From assembly GCA_022264855.1 (NCBI GenBank), contig JABYQU010000013.1, forward strand, positions 124,001-188,000: DNA of 64,000 nt, written 5' to 3'. This DNA comes from Lenzites betulinus. Its lineage: Eukaryota > Basidiomycota > Agaricomycetes > Polyporales > Polyporaceae. The translations under genes and the position numbers were made by a program. The notes beneath the pieces were generated by a model that saw nothing but the letters and a program-made list of their open reading frames with translations, was not told the DNA's origin and made no database searches. Shown piece by piece: positions 12,204-22,244 of this stretch (its first letter is position 1; each line of letters starts with the position of its first letter).

Positions 12204-13731
12204 GCGCGCCACGGACGGACTGCTGCGGCCGCCGCGGCGTGATTTATGTCTCACTGTATGATAGACACCGGCCTCCTTCCTGCGCGTTCGTTCCCGTCTC
12301 CTTCTGGTGGTCGTTCCCTGCCTCGTTCTCTCCACGCCCACATGCTCGTTGTTCGCTGCCGCTCGCCCGCCCGTCCCCTGCGCCCCATCTTGTCCCCCCA
12401 ACCCTCCCTCCCTCTCTTCTCGCCCCCTTCTTTGTCGCCGTGCGCACGTCTTGTCCGCCGCCCCCTGTACGCTTGCTATCGCCATCTCGCTGTTCACCGC
12501 ATCTACCACACATGTAACAATAGCTTACGCCAGAGGAATACGAGAAAGTAATGTATCTTTGCGTCTTGGGCCGCGGCCTCACGTCATTGCGCGCGTTCGT
12601 GTCCGCGCCAGCAGCGCTCGTGCTTCCGGCGGAACGACGTGTGTCAGTCCGGTATCTTATTACGAGGCGCGCCCAGGCTTGGCGAGCAGAATTCGAAATC
12701 AGGGATGGAGTGCCCAGGAGCGAAATCTATTAATGCGACACTTCTGTCTATACATGTGTATTCTCGAGAACGCGACTACCACGGCGTGTTTAGTGCCAGC
12801 GAGAGTCATGATGCATCGGCTGATAGTGCGCTATTCCGAGACAGGGCCCGCGCACGGGCCCGCCGGGGTCGATAGGGTAGTTTTGCGAGCGCAGGACGCG
12901 CGGGCGCGCGCACGAGGCCGAGGGGATGCGGGAGGCCTCGGGAGGTGTGGCAGAGTGTGCGTGGTGGCGCGACATACGCGGTGGCGGGCGCTAGGCCTCT
13001 ATGATGTTCGCCGGTGTCGGAGCGCGAATAATGTGGGAGGACCGGCACATCATCATTATCATTATGGCTGTTAAACTCGACTCCTCGGCCTCCATACGTT
13101 ATACGTACCGCTGCAGGCACCGCGCGAGCCGGGAATGCGGGAAAGCCGATGGCCGGCGGGAGGCGCAAGGTTCGGGTTTATGTCAGCGTGTACGCGGGGC
13201 CTGTCAGATGTCCGGGTCGCGCGTACCAGAAGATTCAGAAGGTGCAGTGGCTGTCGCCGGTCGCGCTGGCGACATACACACGGGCGGGCGGGGCACACTT
13301 CGAACACGCGCGCGCATGGAGGATGCAGAATTGTTGGGGTGCCCCAACGGCTCTCGAGCCCTCCGTGTGCCCGGCGGGGTGGCCTGTGCCGCCGATCCGA
13401 TCCGAGGTGTCTGTCTCTCTGGAGACAGGCTGCTCGGACGCGCCGCGTCGGCCCGGCGCGCGTGCAGACGGCGGGCGAGGGGCTGGAGGGCGTCGAGCAC
13501 AGCGAGCAGGGCGCGAAGGCGGGCGACGAGGGGCCCCGCAGCGATCGCCCAATCGCGATCGAAGCTGTCCTATTCTACGTCCACGGAAAGATCCACGTCG
13601 GCTCGCTCCGAGCCACTACTATCTTCGGGTAATGGGCGCCTGTGTGCGACCTGCTGCGACCCGACGCCGACTCCGCCTGCTGCCACCCGCCCGTCCTCCG
13701 ACGCCCTCCCCCTCGATTCGATTCCGCCGAT
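12204..13731. other. GC-rich intergenic region without a supported gene
   Basis: This 1.5-kb gap runs from the CRM1 stop to the MCTS1 start. Long open frames occur but are GC-driven: they have no start context, no splice pattern and biased Arg/Ala/Pro composition. The region presumably contains the CRM1 3' UTR and the MCTS1 promoter. Confidence 0.5.
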
Positions 13732-14474
13732 ATGTTCAAAAAGTGCGCCCATTACGTCCGCGTGCCCTGCGCAGACGCTCACCGTGCCGCGCAGATTCCA
13801 GCCCGCGTCCGATGTCTCCGGCCAGGTCAGCGTGAAGACCTCGGTGCAGCGCGGCATCCGCTCCAGCATCCTCGCCCAGTGGAGGATCACGCCCGAGACC
13901 CTCGAGCAGATCTGGCCCAAGAAGGAGTCTCTCACGCTCGTCAAGTGGTCAGTCTCTCTCTCCGTGCCCGCCGTGATCGCCGTCGCCGTCCCCCTGCCCG
14001 TCCACTCACGCGCCCGCCCCCGCAGCAGAGAGCACATCTCCATCTACACCCTCCACGGCGAGCCCCTCATCTTCCAGCACTTCGACGGCCCGTACTTCCC
14101 CACCCTGCGGCTGCTGCACAAATGTACGTGGACGGCGGTGTGCCCGCGCCCGGACTCCGCTCACCCGCAGCGCTGCCGCAGACCCCGCCCTCCTCCCGCC
14201 GGTCACCATCGACCGGGGCGCGATACGCTTCCTCCTCGCGGGTGCGCACATGATGTGCCCGGGCCTGACGTCCGCGGGCGGCCGCCTTCCGGCCGCTGCG
14301 GACGCGCTGCCCGCGAACACGCCCGTCGCGATCCACGCCGAGGGCAAGGAGCACGCCGCCGCGGTCGGCATCCTCAAGCTCCCCACGGAGGACATCAAGC
14401 GCATCAACAAGGGCGTCGGGGTGGAGACGGTGACCTACCTCGGAGACGACCTGTGGAAGCTGCAGACGCTGTGA
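13732..14474 (+). CDS. TMA20: MCTS1/Tma20-type PUA-domain translation factor
   Basis: Four exons: 13732-13742, 13795-13947, 14026-14123, 14182-14474, giving 184 aa. MCT-1/Tma20 works with DENR/Tma22 in recycling 40S subunits and in re-initiation. The first exon has only 11 coding bases (MFKK). The spliced start MFKKFQPASDVSGQ, then VKTSVQRGIRS, PKKESLTLVKC and GPYFPTLRLLHKYP, follows the human protein closely. The PUA domain occupies about residues 95-175 and includes GAIRFLLAGAHMMCPGLTS and AEGKEHAAAVGILKL. The length matches the family (about 180 aa). It sits alone in a gene-poor GC-rich block. Each splice junction restores the family sequence, so I am confident in the model. Confidence 0.95.
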
Positions 14475-15421
14475 GTGCCGAAGTGTTCAAACATGTACCA
14501 ACAAATTTCGTCGTCGTTTTGTTTGTGCCGATGCGGCGCTGTTGTCATAATTACACCCACCCACCGTCCACCGGCTCGGGAGTTTTCTCGCCCATCGCCG
14601 TCGCTGCGTTTCAATGCCCGGGCCGCCCCAGTGTGCCGTCCGTCGCTGTTCAGCCATAGCGCGTACCGCTCGGCGTTCGCCGCGCTTCCGTGACGCTTGT
14701 CGCACCGTCGGTTGTCACACTGCACCGCACGGAGGCTCTCGCGAGTCGCCACGGTGTACCTGATCTATTGTCCTCGGCCGAGTGCGGGCGCGCCCAGCTT
14801 GCCGAGTGCGTGGTGGACGACGCTGGGCTCGGAAACAGCCGACTGCGGTAATAGAGCAACTCGCACTAACGCACTGGTACTCTGATCCCCTCGATGCGTT
14901 TACGGCGTCGTGCACCCTGCCAGTGCCGTCGACGCTGGGAAAGCCGCGCCGGGCTCGGGAGGTCTGTGCTGGATAATCAAGAAGTGCCTGCCCGGCCCGG
15001 CGCACGCACTGGTAGCGTTCTCCGCGGCGCCAGACTGACATGGAGAGGGAAGGCAGCGAAGCTTCCGGCATACGAGGTGCGCGCGTGCCTGCTTCTTCGC
15101 TTCCCGTTCACACGCGTACGCACAATGGGCGGCTGGGCGATCTGAGGGCGCCAACGCAGACAGAATCCCCTGCGAGACGCGGCCGTGCTGCCATTCGCTC
15201 CCCTTCCCCTTCGGGCACCGCCGCGCATCCCGGTCCCCCGCCGCGTCTGCGCTGCGCGCGACCATCCAGGGCCCTATGTGCTGGGGTGTCGATCGAATCA
15301 GAGAAGTCCGTGGGGTCGTGTAGGCGCGGGCTCTGGCGGTACAAAAGCCTGCCCCCACCCGGCGCGACACTGGCACGCGCTGTCGCTGCACTGCACTGCA
15401 CCCCCCTCCCGCCTGCTCGCG
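14475..15421. other. GC-rich intergenic region upstream of the first zinc-cluster gene
   Basis: About 0.95 kb with no supported gene. It includes the MCTS1 3' UTR and, near its right end, a TATA-like element described separately. Confidence 0.5.
15340..15347 (+). promoter_or_regulatory. TATA-like element of zinc-cluster gene A
   Basis: The string TACAAAAG lies about 75-82 bp before the ATG at 15422, inside otherwise very GC-rich DNA. It is inferred from position and composition only. Confidence 0.4.
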
Positions 15422-16213
15422 ATGTCCATCCTGCCGCGCAAAGTCAGGGCGTGTGTAGAGTGCGCGGTCATGAAGGGTACGCACCCACCCTCGCGCGTCC
15501 GAGTCGTCCCCCCCAGAGCACTCACCCGCGCCCGCGCCCTTGCGAACAGTGGGATGCCACCAGCCCGCCGACGCGGAGGGCCCGTACCCCTGCGTGCGGT
15601 GCCGCACCAAGGGACTGTGCTGCATGCCGCGGACTAATCCGCCGAAGATCCCCTGCGACGAATGGTACGCCCCTCCTCCTCCCCTCCCCTCCTCCTCCCC
15701 TCCCCTCCCCCTGCCCCTGCCCCTGCCCCTGCCCCTGCCCCTCCCTCTCCGCCCGCATCCCATCCCCCGCGCTCACTCGCGACCAGCAAGGACGCCCACC
15801 TCGGGTGCGACGGGCTGCCCGAGGGGCCGTGCACGCTCTGCGTGCGGCGCGGCGAGGCGTGCTCCTTCGTCGGCGCGTCCGAGTCCGAGTCCGCGTCCCC
15901 CGCCGCGTCCACCCCGACCCCGACCCCCGCACCGGAGTCTGAGTACGAACGCGAGGCCGGCCCAGGTGAGCCCGTGTCCCACTCGCGTCTTCTCCGTCAC
16001 GAACCCAAAGGCCAACTATGCGCCCCGTCCGTCCCAGCGCCCTCGCCGCCCGGGAGCCCGTCGCCGACGAGCGAGGCGATGTCGCCCCCGCCCGCGCCGC
16101 CGCCGTCCCCCGCGTCGGATGTGGATGTGTCGAGCGCGTGCGAGGCTGTGGTCCAGCCGCCGTTGACGCGCGCGCGGTTCCTCGACGTCGTTCTGCGGCC
16201 GCCGACGCCGTGA
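15422..16213 (+). CDS. Small protein with two tandem Zn2Cys6 clusters (paralogue A)
   Basis: Model: 15422-15476, 15550-15664, 15787-15965, 16011-16213, giving 183 aa. Cluster 1 uses Cys 11, 14, 21, 33, 36 and 43 (C-X2-C-X6-C-X11-C-X2-C-X6-C). Cluster 2 uses Cys 54, 57, 64, 72, 75 and 82 (C-X2-C-X6-C-X7-C-X2-C-X6-C). Both fit the fungal binuclear zinc-cluster pattern, which normally occurs once per protein and binds CGG-type DNA sites. Cluster 2 only appears after splicing: intron 2 splits the codon of its second Cys (TG/C). The rest is Ser/Pro/Glu-rich with a short C-terminal motif RARFLDVV. There is no fungal transcription-factor middle domain. The last intron (45 nt) is in frame and could be retained. 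A DNA-binding regulatory role is inferred, not shown. Confidence 0.75.
15665..15786 (+). repeat. Pyrimidine-rich CCCCTG hexamer repeat inside an intron
   Basis: Intron 2 of the gene spanning 15422-16213 consists mostly of CCTCC runs followed by several tandem CCCCTG units around 15708-15742. At 122 nt it is longer than the typical intron here, apparently through repeat expansion. Confidence 0.7.
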
Positions 16214-19091
16214 ACGGCCCGCGCATCGCGTCGCGTCGTGTCGCGTCTCCGAGTCGACTCGAGGCCCGGGGGCAACACGCAGAAAAGTACACCAGCGCGC
16301 CCGCCGCCGGTGGCGGGCCGCGTTCTACGGACTCTCGGCGTCGATGATATTGTGATTGTGTGTTGTGTGTAGCGATGTGGTACAGTACTAGCGGGGCTGC
16401 AGGGGCTGCGACGCGGATGCGGAGGGGTTAATTGTGTGCTACTTGTGTTACTTGGGATCGGTATTCAGTGCTACTATTAGTGTACATTGTTGTAATGTCT
16501 GCGGAGCCTGCGGGCGTTCGTCTTATCGTCCAATGTATACCGTCCGCAGTACTGCCAGTGGTTGTGGTCTTCCTCGTCCGGTGTAATGGGCATGCATAGG
16601 ACCCGGCGGGAGTTCCGCTCCAGGGGCCGCGCGCGCGACCCGACGCGACGGCCCCGCCCACACGTTAGATGGCCGGATCGCCGCGCGCGCGCGCTGTAGC
16701 GTATACGCGCACTCGTGTTCCGCGTCCTGCGTTCTGTGGGCGTGCGCTGGGTCCGTCTCCCCAGCTCCGCCCGAACCCACACGGAAGAACCTGACGGAGC
16801 GGGTGCGGGCATCTCGCGAAGCAGATGGGCTGTCAGGCAACTGAGGACGTCCGTTAGCGGCAGCGGCAAGCGCGCCTGCGTGCGCGGTGCCCGCTGCCCT
16901 GGTGCGCTGCCCATCCTCGAGCTCCCCTCTGGACCTATTCTGACTCACACCTCGGAAGGGGGGCGAGGGGGCACGCGGGCGCGCCGACGCCGGCACGTCG
17001 GAGGGGAAGGCGGCACGCCGCCGCACCTATACAGCGGCGGCCTGCGGCGACGCATCCTGCCACGCGCGAACAGTACTAGTAAGGTTGGCCTCATCCACTA
17101 TCCACCATCTCGTCGAATGCGGGCGCCCTCGCCTGGGCACGCTCGCAGTCGCACGCACAAATTGACGTTGGCGCGCACAAGATTAGGATCTCGCCCGTCT
17201 GATGGACGCGCAGCTGGATCTCGCGCACGCCTTCCGCGGTGACGGATTCCACGCGCCCAAGTTCGAAGTTCGCGACGTCGACGCTGCGTTGCGCGCCGGG
17301 GCTGGCAGAGGGCTGCTGATGCGCGCGCGGGCAGCCGGGACTCTTCCGACTTCTACGTTGAATCTTCGTAGTACGCGCAGGGGGCCTGGGCGGCGCGTGC
17401 AGTATCGACAGGCCCGGGATGGTAAGTACGGTTGGCGTCGTGCTCGGGTGTGGTGGCCATGGTCGCTGCCGTCCCGGCGCGGACGCATTAGCGACGATTG
17501 GTATTGAGCCACGCACGGGCTTCGCGCACTGGGCCCCATTGATCTGTGCTCATGGGCGAGCCGGCGGGCCGCGTTGGAATCTGTCAATGCGAACTCTAAA
17601 AAAAATCTCGAGAAGGCGGGGCTGGGACGGGTGGATGGAGCAGAGGGCGAGCGGGAGGTGACGACAGTGCGCCGCGTGCCTGGCGCGCTCGGGCGTCGGA
17701 AGCGCTGATCGTTGTCGTCTTCAACAAGTTCGCGGTCGGTCGGTCGCTGCGGTCGTAGTGCGCCCCCCGCAGAGCCTCTTCGAACGGCGGCGGCGGCGGC
17801 GGCGGCGCGTGGACCCTGTCGCTGGCAGCTCGCCGTCGTGCGCACTGTTCTGTTCATGAACTCTGTTCAGCGCAAGTGTGGCCCAGCGCATCGGACCACC
17901 CGAGTGCAAGGCCCGTGCGTTGCGTGGGTCGGATGGCCCGGGGGTATTTTGAGCGCGAAGTCTGGGAGACGGCTTCTCCGAATCATCCGCTGCGCGTCTC
18001 GTGTCCGCCCGCGTTTTGCTGCTTTCGTGTTGGACGAGCTCGGACGGTGGACCCACGCCCCGCTTCTGCTTCCCCTCGGACTTGCGTGCGCATGCCGCGA
18101 GCGGCCTGCCGTTCATATATCAGACATTAGCTATAAGTCATCGCGCGGATTATGGCGCGATGGGATGAATGGGATAGGAAAGCCCGAACGCCGTCGAAGA
18201 CGCGTCTCGGGAGCAGCGTGAGTCTGTTCGAAGGAGGCCGAACCTTAGCTCGTATATGGGCGCGGCGTGGTGACGTTATGCGCGTTCAACTGCCCTCGCG
18301 GTGTCGGCCTTCGCGCTCCAAGTCCGTGTGCGCAGCGCGACCGCGTGGCCCGCGTACGCGCGAACACGAGCGCGCATGCGACGACCCTCGCGGTTATCTG
18401 GAATCCGAGGAGCACTAGACGCAAACGGGCATGCGCAACGGCGCGTCGGCGGACACATGAATGCATTGTGCTGCGCCGTGCCGCGTGCGGGACGAGCTAT
18501 CGCACGACAGGCAAGCCGGACCCCGGGCTCGAATTTAAATTGAATGTGGGAGCAGCTAAGTACGTATCAGTGGACGAGGGGCTGAGCTTCGTCCAGGCAC
18601 AGCATCCACGATATGATCATGGACGGACGCGGCAGGCGTGACCCTGCTGTCACCCGAACCCAACCACCATTCAGATGCCCCGCGCCGCTGCGCTGCGCGC
18701 TCGCACGGTGGGGCATTCCGCGCATTCGATTCGAGAACGGGCGTGGCTGGGGAAGCCAGCACGCGCCGTGCGACGCGTTTCAGCAACACCTGGCGGACGC
18801 GACAAAAGAGGATATCGCCGCCCGGATCCACGGCAGGCCTACAGGCGGGCGCTGGAAGGCCGTCGGTGTCCTGTACGGCAGAGATCTCTGCTGCCACATT
18901 GCTCACAACTCCATTGTTCTCATTGTCTCCCAAATACGACCACGGACGCGCTCCAGATCCGGGCGTGCGGGCGGCGCGTAGCCCTGGCCTATTATCGCCA
19001 AGGGCCGACGCGTCCTGGTGCAATCACTCTTTTTGATGCGGGGGAGCGCCCGCTCTGGACTGTCGCGTACCCGACTCGCCGGGCAGGGCAT

Positions 19092-19184
19092 CCTCGGTTC
19101 CCTTCTTTTTTTTTTTTTTTTTGATCTGATTTTAATGTATTAGCTACTGCTGCTACACTACGAGTAGTGGCCTCGGTTCCCTTC
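19092..19184 (-). mobile_element. Short poly(A)-tailed retroposed insertion with 14-bp target-site duplication
   Basis: The 14-mer CCTCGGTTCCCTTC occurs at 19092-19105 and again, identical, at 19171-19184. Between the copies lie 65 bp that begin with 17 consecutive T, followed by an AT-richer stretch unlike the surrounding DNA. Read on the minus strand this is a short sequence ending in TTAAAATCAGATC plus a poly(A) tail. That arrangement is typical of target-primed reverse transcription of a 5'-truncated RNA. The source (LINE, SINE or an mRNA 3' end) cannot be told from the sequence alone. Confidence 0.75.
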
Positions 19185-19800
19185 ATGCGCCAGCGACCGC
19201 CGCGCAGTCCTCCCGGTCTTCGACAGCTCGTCGCTGCACACTCCAGGACCCTGGGCGGGCGCGATGCGTGCCGCAGGCGTGCGGCGTGGGTGATGGCCCC
19301 AGCCGTCGGCGGAGCGGGCGCGTTGCGCGAATCTGTCAGGCCAGGAGAGCCTCAGCCTGAAGCGGGCACGCCGCAGCGGGACACCGCCGAACGCAACAAC
19401 CGCCCGTCCTCTAACTGTACTCGCCGAAGCCCTCCCGGACTGTCTTCGCTGTTCCCCACCTGCCGCTTTGATAGAGCCCGTCGGAGTCAGCCCGCGGCGC
19501 CGCCCGCGTCGTGCGTCCGTTGCCCAGCGATGAAACGGCGCGATGCAAGATGCCGAGGGCGTCCGCCAGCACGAGCCCGCGATTATGCGTTGTTTACGAC
19601 ATGGAGCGCGGCGCGGCGGATACGCAGCAAGGGTCCACCGCGTGCCCGCGGGCCAGTCGCTCGCCCGCACTGCGTCGCGCGTCCGCCGTCGATGCGATCT
19701 CCCACGGCGTCCGCCTTTGCTCAGGCTGGGACGCGGGAGAGCGCGCGCCGAGGCGAAGATCCCTCCCGGGCTGTGTCCAATATGTGGGGACGGACAGCGC

Positions 19801-19809
19801 GATATTTAA
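19801..19809 (+). promoter_or_regulatory. TATA-like element of zinc-cluster gene B
   Basis: GATATTTAA lies about 121-129 bp before the ATG at 19930 in GC-rich surroundings. A comparable AT-rich element precedes paralogue A. Confidence 0.4.
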
Positions 19810-19929
19810 TGCCCCAGCCCGCCGCGCCCTTTGTTCTCTGTCCGCTGTCCTCCGTCCGCCCTCTCCCTCCCTCTCCTCTGCCCCGTCTCGCCCTGCGCCG
19901 TGGGCGTGCTCACCCGTGTCGCCAACAGC

Positions 19930-20744
19930 ATGCCCGCCCACACCGCCTGCGTCAACTGCGCGGAACGCAAGGGTGAGCGTCGCCCGCCTCTACGGTCTGC
20001 CGCAGTGTCCGCCCTCCGCTGACAGGCGCGACGCGTCGGCGCGCCCGTGCGTGCCCGCGCAGTCCGATGCATCCTCCCCAGCCCCGTCCACAGGTCCTGC
20101 CAGGGATGCCTGGAGCGACACATCGAGTGCGTCTGGCCGCGGCCCACGACGAACACCCCCGGCTCCGCGACGCGCAGGACCGCCTGCGACTTCTGGTAAG
20201 CCACCCAACACACCCCAGCGCGTCTTCAAGTTCGCGCTCGCCGCTCACCGCCGCACGCGCAAAGCCATCGCAAGCACCACCGGTGCATCAAGGCGACGTC
20301 GGGCGGGCCCTGCAACAAGTGCCTGCAGTACCGCAAGGAGTGCAAGTTCACCGAGCCAGGTACGCGCGTCCCAGCCCGTACGTCAGTCCCTGCGCTCAAC
20401 CACTCTGTCGCTCTGTCATTGTGCCGTCGCTCGCCAGGCGCTCCTACCCCCGGCGTTGCTGGGCCGTCCTCGGCTGCCGCTGCCCCTGCGCTCGGTGTTC
20501 CGGGGCACCTCGGTGAGTAGCGCGCTTCAGCGTGTCTTCCAGCACTGGCAGCGCAGGTGGACTGACGGCGCTCTTCGATGCAGTTCCGCCGGCGGGGCCG
20601 CAGGCGGCCCTCCAGGTGAACATCCCCGCCGCGGTCGCGGCCCGCGACGAGGCGGGCGCGGCGGGCACGACGCCGGCGGCGACGAGCCCGAACCGCGAGT
20701 GGTGGAACGTCGTGTTCGCGCCGTCGCCCGAGCCCAGCGAGTGA
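19930..20744 (+). CDS. Small protein with two tandem Zn2Cys6 clusters (paralogue B)
   Basis: Exons: 19930-19972, 20063-20195, 20265-20359, 20438-20512, 20557-20744, giving 177 aa. Cluster 1 uses Cys 7, 10, 17, 27, 30 and 37 (C-X2-C-X6-C-X9-C-X2-C-X6-C). Cluster 2 uses Cys 56, 59, 66, 75, 78 and 85 (C-X2-C-X6-C-X8-C-X2-C-X6-C). The basic segment HRKHHRC in cluster 2 resembles the DNA-contacting stretch of classic zinc-cluster regulators; cluster 1 has AERKVRC. Introns 1-3 fall at the same places and phases as in paralogue A, including the TG/C split of the second Cys of cluster 2. The remainder is Ala/Pro-rich and ends with REWWNVVFAPSPE, similar to RARFLDVV in paralogue A. Function is unknown; nuclear DNA binding is inferred. 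Confidence 0.78.
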
Positions 20745-22244
20745 GCACCCCCTACCAGCGCCCCCCTCCCTCACACTCTTTTGGAAACCGTATGGCTAGT
20801 ATGATCGTGCTCTGTGTCCATGTCCATGCTACCCCGTCCCCGTCCCCATAGCCTAGTACTCTACGCACTGCTAGTACGCCCGTGTGGGCACGAAGAACTG
20901 TAGCCCCTTGTCTCGATTTGCATACCTACCTCTATATCGTTAATGCCAGTGCCCGTTGTGCTTTGTAGTGCCCACATGTGCGTTGTGCGTTGTGCATTGT
21001 GTGTGCGTGCGTCACGAGCCCCGCGGCGGTGCCACGGCCCACAAGGTGCAACAGCGGCGCATCTGCGCGTCGCTGAGATCAAATGTCGTATCTCATCGAT
21101 GGACGAGGACAAAGGAACGAACGCGGGGTCGGCTAGGGCGTTTAGCCCCCGTGCCAGTGGGTCCGGCGGGCGCCAATCGCGCTATCCAGGCTCTCATCGA
21201 CATCGCGCAGGGCCGCTGTCATAACGAGCGTCGAGGGCGTTCCGTACGCACATCTTCCGAAAAGTCAACACTCAAGACACATTGTCGACAGCTATTATCA
21301 CTGACCCTGCTGCGCATCTCGTCGCACTGAGCCGCAGCCCGAGAAACGGCGTCGGGGAGCTCGCAAGCGCATCACGCCCACGCCCCCAGCCCGGTCGCGA
21401 TCGTCGCGTGTGTATGGCACCCCGAGCCCGGTGAGGGCCACACGCCCGCGAGATTAGGCCGCGCGCGCGGCAGATCTCGCACTTTAGTTGCCGGGCCCCC
21501 AGCGCGGTGGGCAGACTGACGACCATACACGTAACGGGCTGCGATCGTCTGTTGTGGGTGCCCGCGGCTTCCTGCTGCCAGTGCCACCAGTGCGCATTCG
21601 CTGGGGGATATCGATGGCGGGCGGCCCTGATCGCATGTACGTCTACGGTCTGGGAGGGAGCGGAATTTTTTCGCGCCCCGCGAGCGTGGCGATTCGCGCA
21701 GGCGCGACGTGGGGAAACCCCGCTCGCGATGCGCTCCGCTTTAATCAGGGCGTATGCCTTGCTGGTGCGCGCGGAGGGCGGGCGAAGGAGGCTGTCGGAA
21801 CCTTGATGAGCCAAACGGGGAAAGACTGGGACGCGGGGGCTTCTAGTGGGGGCGTACCCGGTGTATGAAACGCGCACACCTCCCACTGGGACACACAGAG
21901 AATTGCGCGAAGCGAACCCTGTCATTTGAGCTCCTCCGTTTGCGGGGGGCTTCATAATTATCGCAGTGGTCTCCGCGATCGGGATGAGTGTGCAGCTGAT
22001 TAAAGTAAAAGTATGTCGCGCACGTTGTGTTATTTGCGCGTGTTTGAAGCGGAAGCTTTTGCCGTCGACGCGGGACGGCGGGCGCTTCCGCCTCCTTGGT
22101 CTTTGCAGCGAGCCCTCGAAATTTGTCAGTTCAAACTCTGTACGTTGTGCTCACGCCTCCAGCTTGGCCTTGCGCACTTAACCGAGCGGTCTCCCCGGGC
22201 ACACGCAATCGCGCGACATCGCAGCCTTGTCACCGGGCACCACC
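20745..22244. other. GC-rich intergenic region upstream of the SRR1-like gene
   Basis: 1.5 kb with no supported gene. The longest minus-strand frame (21272-21955) has no recognisable domain and looks like GC-driven open frame. Confidence 0.5.

Larger units (their letters stand above)
16214..19929. other. Large GC-rich region between the two zinc-cluster genes
   Basis: About 3.7 kb without a gene I can support. Open frames longer than 100 codons exist on both strands, but they have Arg/Ala/Pro-biased composition, no family motif and no coherent splice chain. A GGC trinucleotide run lies near 17790-17810. A poly(T)-headed insertion with a target duplication is annotated separately at 19092-19184. 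I looked for a third zinc-cluster copy and found none. Confidence 0.5.

Noticed and set aside
13001..14659. 552-codon plus-strand frame covering the MCTS1 gene
   Set aside because: It runs through MCTS1 introns, lacks motifs outside the stretches shared with MCTS1 exons, and is otherwise Arg/Pro/Ala-rich.
17091..17857. Minus-strand frames with a protein-like stretch (around 17180-17310), considered as a third zinc-cluster or other gene
   Set aside because: No Cys-cluster pattern, no coherent start or splice chain, and no recognised domain.
19511..20851. 446-codon plus-strand frame over paralogue B
   Set aside because: It is in a different frame from the Cys-cluster exons over most of its length and has GC-driven composition; the spliced model explains the region better.
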